Shown: positions 1-8,100 of the stretch, piece after piece
Numbering within the stretch: the first letter of the stretch is position 1
Layout of the letters: the number at the start of each line of letters is the position of its first letter
Assembly (NCBI GenBank): GCA_964438605.1
Contig: CAYTKT010000006.1
Location: forward strand, 10,535-74,534
Reading direction: 5' to 3'
DNA: 64,000 nt
Source: Alangreenwoodia sp964438605
GTDB lineage: Bacteria; Bacillota; Clostridia; Peptostreptococcales; Anaerovoracaceae
Made by a program: the position numbers and the translations under genes
Notes under the pieces: generated by a model
What the model was told of the DNA's origin: nothing
The model's input: the letters and a program-made list of their open reading frames with translations, nothing else
The model's database searches: none

Positions 1-1
1 A

Positions 2-1006
2 ATTTATAAGTATGAAATTCCTGGCGGCCAGTATTCAAATCTGAGGCCGCAGGTGGCAAGTTTTGGGCTTGAGCATAAATTCCAGGAAGTCAAAGAAATG
101 TATATCAAGGTCAACGAGATGCTCGGCGATATTATCAAAGTCACGCCGTCGTCAAAAGCTGTCGGTGATATGGCCATCTTTATGGTTCAGAACGATTTGA
201 CGCCTGAAAATATTTATGAAAAAGCCAAGGGCATGGACTTCCCGGATTCTATCGTTTCTTATTTTGAGGGCATGATGGGCCAGCCGGAAGGCGGTTTCCC
301 TGAAAAGCTCAGAGATCTCGTGCTTAAAGGCAGGAAGCCTTTGACTTGCAGGCCGGGAGAGTTGCTGCCTGATGAAGATTTTGACGCGATTAAGGCGATG
401 CTCAAGCATAAGTTCCCTGAACTGGAGCCGACAGACCGTGATGCTGTCAGTTACGCACTCTATCCGAAGGTATTTGAGGATTATCTGACGTCGCTCAAGA
501 AGGAAGGCAATTTCCGCTACGTATCGAGTGATATTTTCTTCCATGGGATTATGGAAGGTTCGATTGGCGAGGTTCAGCTGGAAGAAGGCAAAATTCTCGT
601 GATTAAGCTGATCGAGATTAAGGATGCCGACGAAGACGGTAACAGGGAATTGACATTCCAGGTCAACGGGCTGATACGTCAGATTAAGATCAAGGATAAA
701 GCAGCGGTGACGAAGGCGTCGCAGCAGTCGATTTTGATGGCCGATGCGGACAGTGAGTACGAAATCGGCGCGAATATTCCGGGAAATATCGTCAAAGTTC
801 TCGTCAAGGAAGGGGAGAAAGTGACGGCAAGCCAGCCGATTGCTGTAATCGAGGCCATGAAGATGGAAACGAATATTATTTCCAGTATGGACGGCACGAT
901 TGACAAGATCTATGTCAAACAGGGCGATCAGGTGGTTTCCGGCCAGTTGATTGCGAAACTGAAGGAAGAAGAAATCGACGAGGCTGAAAAAAACGTGACG
1001 TTATGA
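2..1006 (+). CDS. pyc: Pyruvate carboxylase, C-terminal part (5' end outside window)
   Basis: The frame is open from the first bases of the window, so this is the 3' portion of a longer gene. It begins inside the carboxyltransferase domain (PGGQYSNLRPQ) and continues through the conserved pyruvate carboxylase region (KGRKPLTCRPGELLP, FFHGIMEGS). It ends in a biotinyl domain with the biotin-accepting lysine in EAMKMETN. The enzyme adds bicarbonate to pyruvate, using ATP and biotin, to make oxaloacetate. The order carboxyltransferase, PYC domain, biotinyl domain in one chain fits the full-length (about 1150 residue) enzyme better than a separate oxaloacetate decarboxylase alpha subunit, but the biotin carboxylase half is not visible, so that rests on inference. 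Confidence 0.93.
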   Translation: MYKYEIPGGQYSNLRPQVASFGLEHKFQEVKEMYIKVNEMLGDIIKVTPSSKAVGDMAIFMVQNDLTPENIYEKAKGMDFPDSIVSYFEGMMGQPEGGFPEKLRDLVLKGRKPLTCRPGELLPDEDFDAIKAMLKHKFPELEPTDRDAVSYALYPKVFEDYLTSLKKEGNFRYVSSDIFFHGIMEGSIGEVQLEEGKILVIKLIEIKDADEDGNRELTFQVNGLIRQIKIKDKAAVTKASQQSILMADADSEYEIGANIPGNIVKVLVKEGEKVTASQPIAVIEAMKMETNIISSMDGTIDKIYVKQGDQVVSGQLIAKLKEEEIDEAEKNVTL

Positions 1007-1034
1007 AGAAACGCGGCGCTGCAGGTGAATGGAT

Positions 1035-1110
1035 GGCGGCGAACTCCGCACCGCTTGCGGGTGCGGAGTTCGCCGCCTGATGTCCGGAATTTCTGACGGG
1101 CGGCGTTTTT
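1035..1110 (+). terminator. Strong hairpin with overlapping alternative hairpin and T-run
   Basis: An 18-bp perfect stem (1035-1052 with 1060-1077, 7-nt loop) lies 28 nt after the pyruvate carboxylase stop. Its 3' arm ends in CGCCGCC (1071-1077), which can pair instead with GGCGGCG at 1099-1105. That second stem is followed directly by TTTTT (1106-1110). The first hairpin lacks its own T-run. This may simply end the upstream operon, or the mutually exclusive hairpins may act as an attenuator. Confidence 0.6.
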
Positions 1111-1233
1111 AAATTTAACAATTAGAAACCAGAGAGCCGTTTCTCCAGTCCTGGAAAAAATTACTGCAGCAGGCATCACGAAAGGATTTCAAGACCGTGT
1201 TGTGCAGATGACCAGGGGCCGGAAGGCGGCTCG

Positions 1234-1270
1234 TTTCTTATTCTTTTTAATTATCGAAAAGAATAAGAAA
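1234..1270 (+). other. 14-bp hairpin in the aroF leader
   Basis: A perfect 14-bp inverted repeat (1234-1247 with 1257-1270, 9-nt loop) of A/T-rich sequence sits about 85 nt upstream of the DAHP synthase start. No T-run follows. It may affect expression or mRNA stability of the downstream gene; no function can be assigned. Confidence 0.4.
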
Positions 1271-1354
1271 GCACAGACCAGGAAAGCAGCGCTGCGGGAC
1301 GATACGGATGATTCTTTTATTATGATAGAAAAACAAGAGGCAGGTGAAAATGAT

Positions 1355-2368
1355 ATGATTCTTGTATTAAAAAACGGAGCAGACAAGGAAAAGAAGGAAA
1401 TTTTAAAGAGAAAGCTAAAGACGTTGGGATTTGAGATTCACGAGTCTCGCAGCGCGGAAACGGAGTTCTGGGGGCTTATAGGCGATACGTCGATTATTGA
1501 TTATGATTATCTGATGGCCAGCGAGGTCGTGGAGGATGTCAAGCGGATTGAGGAGCCGTATAAGCTGGCGAACCGCAAGATACATCCGGAAGACACTGTC
1601 ATTGATATTAAGGGCAGAAAAATCGGCGGCGGCCATTTTCAGGTTATCGCGGGACCGTGCTCTATCGAGTCAAAGGAGCAGATTATCGAGGTGGCTCGTG
1701 ACGTGAAGCAGAGCGGCGCCAGACTGCTGCGCGGCGGCGCGTTTAAGCCGAGAACGTCGCCCTACTCTTTTCAGGGACTTCAGGATGACGGTTTAAAGCT
1801 GCTGCTTGAGGCGAAAAAGGCGACGGAACTGCCGGTTGTGACGGAGATTATGACACCGGAGCATCTGGAACTGTTTGGCGAGATTGATGTCATTCAGGTG
1901 GGCGCACGAAACATGCAGAATTTTCAGCTTCTTAAAGCTCTGGGAAAGTGCAACAAAACGGTTTTGTTGAAGCGCGGTCTGGCAAATACGCTGGACGAAC
2001 TTGTGATGAGTGCCGAATATATTATGGCGGGCGGAAATGAAAATGTAATTCTCTGCGAGCGGGGAATCAGAACGTTTGAAACGTCTATGAGAAATACGCT
2101 GGATATTTCTGCGATTCCGATGCTGCGCAAGATGACGCATCTTCCGATTATCGTTGATCCAAGCCATGCTGCAGGAATCCGCTGGATGGTGGAACCGCTT
2201 TCGCTGGCAGCTATTGCGGCGGGAGCCGACGGACTGATGATCGAGGTTCACAATGACCCTGAATCGGCGCTCTGCGATGGCCCGCAGTCAATGACGCCGG
2301 AAGGGTTTGACGCGTTGATGGGGAAGATTAGGAAAACAGTGGAGTTTTTTGGAAAGACGATGGATTGA
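1355..2368 (+). CDS. aroF: 3-deoxy-7-phosphoheptulonate (DAHP) synthase, type I-beta with N-terminal regulatory domain
   Basis: Condenses phosphoenolpyruvate with erythrose 4-phosphate, the first step of the shikimate pathway. Residues 1-70 form the ferredoxin-like regulatory domain typical of the AroA(beta)/TM0343 type. The TIM-barrel follows, with AGPCSIES, GGAFKPRTSPYSFQG, KRG, and DPSHAAG near the C-terminus. The start at 1355 is chosen because AGGTG lies 8 nt upstream and the product then begins MILVLKNG, as in the family. The open frame continues upstream to 1202, but that stretch is leader with a hairpin. Length of 337 residues is normal. It stands apart from other aromatic genes here. 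Confidence 0.93.
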   Translation: MILVLKNGADKEKKEILKRKLKTLGFEIHESRSAETEFWGLIGDTSIIDYDYLMASEVVEDVKRIEEPYKLANRKIHPEDTVIDIKGRKIGGGHFQVIAGPCSIESKEQIIEVARDVKQSGARLLRGGAFKPRTSPYSFQGLQDDGLKLLLEAKKATELPVVTEIMTPEHLELFGEIDVIQVGARNMQNFQLLKALGKCNKTVLLKRGLANTLDELVMSAEYIMAGGNENVILCERGIRTFETSMRNTLDISAIPMLRKMTHLPIIVDPSHAAGIRWMVEPLSLAAIAAGADGLMIEVHNDPESALCDGPQSMTPEGFDALMGKIRKTVEFFGKTMD

Positions 2369-2570
2369 CAGCGGCAGACGGATCGATCGCTGTAAAAAAT
2401 TGAAAGCAAATGGCGCATATCTGTTGGAAAAAGACTGGAATCTATAATTGAATATGAGCAGACAACGGACTGATAGTAAAAAGAAGAATCCGGTTTAAAA
2501 GCACAGGTTAAAGCAAAAAAGCGGAGGGGCGTAAAAGTCGGTATCTGAATTGAAACAGGAGGGTATAATA

Positions 2571-3287
2571 ATGGCGGAATCTTTACACATCGGCGCGAAG
2601 CCGGGCGAGATCGCTGAAACGGTCTTCATGCCCGGAGATCCGCTCAGAGCGAAGTTTATAGCAGAAAATTTTCTTGAAGATGCGGTATGTTATACGACGG
2701 TACGTAATATGCTGGGTTATACGGGAACGTATAAAGGCAGACGGGTTTCTGTACAGGGAAGTGGTATGGGGATGCCGTCGATGGCAATTTATTCGCATGA
2801 GTTGATTGAAGTTTTTGGATGTAAGAATATTGTTCGTATCGGTTCTGCGGGTTCCTATCAGGCGGATGTAGATTTGAATGATATTGTCATTGCAATGTCG
2901 GCATCGACAGATTCCAGATTTCAGTATACTTACGATCTGCCGGGGAATTTTGCACCTTGTGCTGATTTCGAGCTGCTTCATGCGGCGTATCGGTCGGCGC
3001 GCAGTTTGAATCATCCGGTTAAGATCGGGAATGTGGTGTCTGTTGATGTATTTTATGATGATGATCCGGATGTCTGGAAGCGCTGGTCAAAGATGGGAGT
3101 TCTTGCTGTCGAGATGGAGGCGGCGGCTCTTTATATGAATGCGGCCAGAATGGGAGCGAAGGCGCTGGCGATGATGACGGTCAGTGATAATTTTGTAACC
3201 GGTGACCGGCTGACTGTTGAGGAGCGCGAGAAAGGATTTTCCGATATGATCGAGACGGCACTGGGGATTCTGGAATTTATAAAATAA
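2571..3287 (+). CDS. deoD: Purine nucleoside phosphorylase, DeoD type
   Basis: Cleaves purine (deoxy)ribonucleosides with phosphate to give base and (deoxy)ribose 1-phosphate, in purine salvage. Visible motifs are the phosphate-binding MPGDPLRA, GSGMGMPSMAIY, RIGSAGS, EMEAAALY for the nucleoside, and the catalytic VSDN aspartate near the C-terminus. At 238 residues it matches the hexameric bacterial DeoD family. The ATG at 2571 follows AGGAGGG by 7 nt; an upstream in-frame TTG at 2550 overlaps that ribosome site and is rejected. An aminopeptidase gene follows 38 nt downstream and may be cotranscribed. Confidence 0.95.
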   Translation: MAESLHIGAKPGEIAETVFMPGDPLRAKFIAENFLEDAVCYTTVRNMLGYTGTYKGRRVSVQGSGMGMPSMAIYSHELIEVFGCKNIVRIGSAGSYQADVDLNDIVIAMSASTDSRFQYTYDLPGNFAPCADFELLHAAYRSARSLNHPVKIGNVVSVDVFYDDDPDVWKRWSKMGVLAVEMEAAALYMNAARMGAKALAMMTVSDNFVTGDRLTVEEREKGFSDMIETALGILEFIK

Positions 3288-3325
3288 TAACAGAATAAAT
3301 GGGAAATTGATAGGATGGATTAAGA

Positions 3326-4432
3326 ATGGATAGAAATAAGAAGTTTGCAGAGCAGATTGTAAATTATTCCTGCCGTGTGCAGAAGGGGGAGCGTGTTCTG
3401 ATTGAAGAATCCGGAACGGATGCTAAACCATTAGTAAAGGAGTTAATCCGTGCGGTTTATGCGGCGGGAGGTTATCCATATCTGAGATTGGGTGACGAAA
3501 CGTTTAACCGTGAGATTCTTATGAATTGCAGTGAGGAGCAGCTGAAGTATATGTGCGATTATCAGCTGTATCAGATGAAGGGAATGGATGCGTATATTGC
3601 AGTCAGAGCGTCGAATAATACATCGGAGCTTTCTGATGTGCCGTTGGAAAAACAGGCGCTTTATGGCAGGATGATGCGCCCTGTTATCGATGAACGGGTT
3701 GATCACACGAAATGGGTGATTATGCGCTATCCGAATAATTCCATGGCGCAGCTCTCAGGTATGAGTCTTGAAAAATTTGAGGATTTTTATTATGATGTCT
3801 GCACGCTGGATTATGAAAAGATGTCAAAGGCAATGGACCCGCTTGTCGATTTGATGAACCGCACGGACAGAGTGCGCATTGTGGCGCCGGGTACTGATCT
3901 GACATTTTCGATTAAAGGAATTCCGGCGATTAAGTGTGCCGGAGAATGTAATATTCCGGATGGCGAAGTGTATACGGCCCCTGTGAAAAACTCGATGAAT
4001 GGGATGATTTCATATAATACGGTATCGCTGGAGCAGGGATTTACGTATGATCATATCGTTTTCCGCGTGGAAAACGGAAAGATTGTCGAGGCTCATGCAA
4101 ATGACGACGAGCGGATCAACACGCTGCTGAATACTGACGAAGGCTCCCGGTATTTCGGTGAGTTTGCTCTCGGTGTGAATCCGTATGTGATGCATCCGAT
4201 GAAGGATACGCTGTTTGATGAGAAAATCTGCGGCAGTATTCATCTGACGCCGGGAGCGTCATATGAGGACGCGCCGAACGGGAATAAATCGGCCATCCAC
4301 TGGGACCTCGTACTGATTCAGCGGGAAGATTACGGCGGCGGTGAGATATGGTTTGATGATGTGTTAATCCGCAAGGACGGGTTATTTGTAATTCCAGAAC
4401 TGGAAGGGCTGAATCCGGAACATTTGAAGTAG
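3326..4432 (+). CDS. Aminopeptidase, M29 family (AmpS/PepS-like)
   Basis: A cytoplasmic two-metal aminopeptidase that removes N-terminal residues from peptides. Family signatures are clear: NIPDGEVYTAP with the first metal-ligand glutamate, a second glutamate in YFGEFALG, GSIHLTPGASY, and the IHWDLV histidine/aspartate pair, in the order of the M29 family. The length of 368 residues is slightly below the usual 370-410. It follows deoD closely on the same strand, so both may serve salvage of peptides and nucleosides. The substrate is not predictable. Confidence 0.9.
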   Translation: MDRNKKFAEQIVNYSCRVQKGERVLIEESGTDAKPLVKELIRAVYAAGGYPYLRLGDETFNREILMNCSEEQLKYMCDYQLYQMKGMDAYIAVRASNNTSELSDVPLEKQALYGRMMRPVIDERVDHTKWVIMRYPNNSMAQLSGMSLEKFEDFYYDVCTLDYEKMSKAMDPLVDLMNRTDRVRIVAPGTDLTFSIKGIPAIKCAGECNIPDGEVYTAPVKNSMNGMISYNTVSLEQGFTYDHIVFRVENGKIVEAHANDDERINTLLNTDEGSRYFGEFALGVNPYVMHPMKDTLFDEKICGSIHLTPGASYEDAPNGNKSAIHWDLVLIQREDYGGGEIWFDDVLIRKDGLFVIPELEGLNPEHLK

Positions 4433-4451
4433 GGGATGCTGAAAAACGGTG

Positions 4452-4495
4452 AATCCCGTTTCCATGCAGTAATTTTCTTCCGCGACGGGATTTTT
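4452..4495 (+). terminator. Candidate terminator after the M29 aminopeptidase
   Basis: An 8-bp stem (AATCCCGT at 4452-4459 with ACGGGATT at 4485-4492) encloses a long 25-nt loop and runs into a T-run at 4491-4495. It is weak because of the long loop but well placed, 20 nt after the stop codon. Confidence 0.45.
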
Positions 4496-4721
4496 GCATC
4501 TGCGCTGCGGTTTTCAGGATGTGCAGATTACGTAAAAGATTGGCGGTAAAGTGGGAGTGGCGTATCTCTGTGCAGATATGAAAGAGTAGATAAAAATTTA
4601 ATCGATAGGAAATAGTTTGAAGTCAATAGATTATATCAGAAATTTCATATGGCGGTCGGACGGAAAAACTGGCCATTTGAGATTTGATGATTCGGTAATC
4701 TGCTGTGGAATTTTTGACGAG

Positions 4722-4760
4722 GCCCCGGTTTTTGCTGAGAAAAATCGGGGCGAGTTTTTT
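4722..4760 (+). terminator. Intrinsic terminator in the gap before the M60 peptidase gene
   Basis: A 12-bp stem with one G-U pair (GCCCCGGTTTTT with AAAAATCGGGGC) is followed by six T at 4755-4760. It ends any transcript entering from upstream. The 766-nt gap 4433-5198 holds this, the weaker terminator above and the promoter below. I see no convincing gene in it; the short open frames lack ribosome sites and family resemblance. Confidence 0.75.
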
Positions 4761-5049
4761 ATTTATCAGACATTTTAATAAAAAATTTTGTAAAGGTTTT
4801 GAGCGCGGAATATCGAAAAATTTGTTTGGCAAACAGCAGGATTTCATTTACAGATGTTCTCTGTCAGAAAATCAGTTCAATTTGTTATCGCAATTCGCGA
4901 AAATACTTTTGTATTCGTTTCTGATGCGGAACTTGCAAGAGCATTATTTTTAGTTAAGGATATTGTGTTTATATCTGATGAGTTAATTATTTTAATTTTT
5001 CGAGAAAATTTTCTCAAAAAAGCTGATCAAGTTCCAAACTCTGAAAGTA

Positions 5050-5079
5050 TTGCATATGGAAGTATGTATAGGGTATAAT
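5050..5079 (+). promoter_or_regulatory. Promoter for the M60 peptidase / SLH gene pair
   Basis: TTGCAT (5050-5055) and TATAAT (5074-5079) are separated by 18 nt. This sigma-A-like promoter lies about 120 nt before the peptidase start. Confidence 0.6.
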
Positions 5080-5198
5080 GGTTTATCAAGACGAAATTCT
5101 GTGCCAGATACGCCATTTTCCGGCAGATGGTCAAAAAGCCGGCATTATCGTCTTGTTTATCAAACGGATATATATCCGCGAAGAAAGGAGCGAAGAAA

Positions 5199-8100
5199 AT
5201 GAAAAGAATTCAACGGATGTTGTCAGTGCTGCTGTCACTTTGTATGCTGCTGTCACTGATGCCTGCAGGTGTGTTTGCCTCAGAGAAGAAGTCAGCTGAT
5301 GCTGATAAAGCAGACATTATCGCGCAGGATGTGCCTTCTGAGGTCACGGGCAGTATCACGGCGACTCTCGAACTGACGTATGAGCAGAAAATGGATGCGC
5401 TGAAGGAGCGTAAGATTCAGGTGGAGCTGTTTCATGGCGGTGCGCATTTGATAAAGGTGGGCCTTTTAAAGAATGAGACTCATCCTTTTGACATAAACAG
5501 CATCGGTGATCAGTCGGGTTCGAAAGTGAGTACTGTCAACGCAGCGGCCAATCGGATGGGTACAGCCACGGTCACTCTGTTAGACAGCGCCAAAAAGCCT
5601 GTGACTGGAGATGAATTTCCAAATTATTTGAAAGTGGCTTTCAGCGGTCTGCCGAAGGGTACATACAAGCTGAAATTTACCGGTGAAGGATATAAGACGT
5701 ATGAACCTGTGGTTGAGCTGACTACGCATGCCAAGGAGCTTTTTTTCAGTACCGGTGACGCGAGTTTTTCCATCGGCGATCTGAACAGTGACGGCAAAGT
5801 AGATACGGACGACTGCGATGATCTGTCTAAACACCTTGGATCAAGTGATTCGACATATGATCTGAACGGTGATGGCAGAGTTAATATCCAGGATCTGGCT
5901 TATGTGCACCGTTTAAGTGATGCGACGGAAATGGCTAAAATTCGTGACAGTTATCTGCTGGATCCGCCGGTGGTGCTGGATTCGGCAAAAGTAGAAACGG
6001 ATTTGGAGGAGGCCGGGACTAAGATTTCAGAACGGTCTACCGGCACGATGCAAGATCTGTTCCGGGATAATAACAAGACCGTATCGTTCGCCAAAACCAG
6101 CGAAAACAAAGAAGATTCCATCAACATCCCTATCACCATGGAAGAACCTGTGAAGATGGAAGAAGTCGTTATTGTCACTCCGGAGGGTGATGGACAGATT
6201 CAGAACGGATCTCTGGAAGTGGAAACGGAAAAAGATGGCATTTTAAAAATACCTTTCGGTGATTCTGATATTCCTGAGGGTGTTCATGCGATTAGCGAAC
6301 TGCCCGGCAAAGGGAGTATCTCTGTGAAACTGGGCAAAAAAGTCGCGGTCAAAAAGATCACCATTAAAGTCACCAAGACGGAAGGCGGTGACTATGCCTC
6401 TGTGGAAAATATCCAGTTCTTAGAGGATATTGTTCCGGAAAATACGGAGAATCAGAACCGCAGGGTTATGGATTTGAGAGCCACACCGGGAGCGGAGTCG
6501 GTGACTTTGACATGGAGTGCGCTGCCGAATGTAACCGGATACAGGATTGATTATTTTGAAGTCGCAAATCCGGATAAAACAAAGCGCAAGATTAAGACAG
6601 AGAAGACGACATATCGGATTGAAGATCTGGAAAATCTGAGAGAGTACGAATTTACGGTGACACCTCTGGCGGATGGCTGGGAAGGTCTTGCCAGCAATGC
6701 CGTAAGAGTGCAGCCGGAACCGGGAAGCGTACCGGATGCGCCGGATCGCGTGAATATCGTGGCGTTAGACAAGGAACTGGATGTGTCCTGGACCGGGAAA
6801 AATGCGACGATGTATCAGGTCTGGTACAAAGAGCATGATTCAGACAAAGAATTTAAACAATATGGCGACACGCTGCATGTTACCAACCTGCGGATGACCG
6901 GTCTGACGAATGGCGTTACGTATGACATCAAACTGAAAGCCGGCAACAAGGTTGGCTGGGGATCTTTCTCTGCTGTCTATTCCAAGGCGCCGGAGGGCGT
7001 AGAAGGCAAAGAGCCGAAGAATATGCCGACGGAAGGTCTGTTGGACAACGATGAGATTGAAAAAATCTGGCTGAGCGACCCTGGCAATAGTCTGAACGGC
7101 CGCTTGGATAATGCTTCAATTCTGATCGATAGTAATTACGGGACATCCTGGACGGCAAAATCGTGGTCAGGCGATGAGCATGTGTATGTTAAATTTAAAA
7201 ACCCTCAGGATCTGACGGCCGCTTTATGGGTACCGCGTCTGGACGGCAATTACTCCGCAAGTCTGCGGGCTTACTGCGTGCGCGTCTGGTATGAGGGCGA
7301 TGATTTAAACGAAGGGGGTCATCTGTTGCTTCCGGATCCGGCTCGCGGCGGACTTGACAGTCGGAAAGGCAGCGGCGGCTCTGATGTCCACACGTGGCCG
7401 AACTGTCCGAATTATGGAACGAAAAGCGCAGAGGACGGCTTCGTCTATATGCCGTTCGGTCCGGTAAAAGGCGTGAAGCAGATTTGCGTGGCCTGTGAGC
7501 AGAAAAATTACGAGATTGTCAGTATGTCTGAGCTGAAGTTCATGACATATGATCCAGAACGTAGTCTGCCGGATGAAATTGCAGCTCTCTTTACAACTGG
7601 TTTCCATGATAAACTGAACTCTAGCGTGACAAGTGAACAGATTAAAAAACTGAAAGATCGCCTGGATTCGGATGAAAAGAACTATTATATCAATATCGAG
7701 ACGATGAAAGATGAGCTGGCTCTGGCGGAGGAATTGCTTGCTGAAAAAACAGGAAGCAGCGTCTTTGTCGACGGCCTGGAGTCCCGCAGCGCAGGTAACG
7801 ACAATACGGAGTATTCTCAGAGTGGCAGCGAGCTGCAGCCTTTGGGCGCTACCGCCAAAGCCAAGTCGGAGATTACGGTTTACGCAGAGGGGATTCCGGA
7901 AGGAGAAAAGCTCACTCTTTATGCCACTCAGTTTAACGGCGAGGTGACAGCATGGCAGAAAAGCGTTGAACTGACAAACGGCCGGAATATTATTTATATC
8001 CCGAAAATCGGGGAACGCAGTACGGATAACGGCGGCAGCCTTTATGTAAGCTATTCCGGTGCGAACCCAGAAACCATCAAGCTTCATGTACGCCGCGCTG

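Noticed and set aside
1202..1354. In-frame upstream extension of DAHP synthase with a Phe-rich stretch (RFLFFLII) that resembles a leader peptide
   Set aside because: There is no stop codon between it and aroF, so it cannot be a separate leader peptide, and the good ribosome site and family start are at 1355. The Phe codons come from the A/T-rich hairpin.
4705..5078. Short open frames before the M60 peptidase
   Set aside because: One spans a terminator, neither has a ribosome site or family resemblance.
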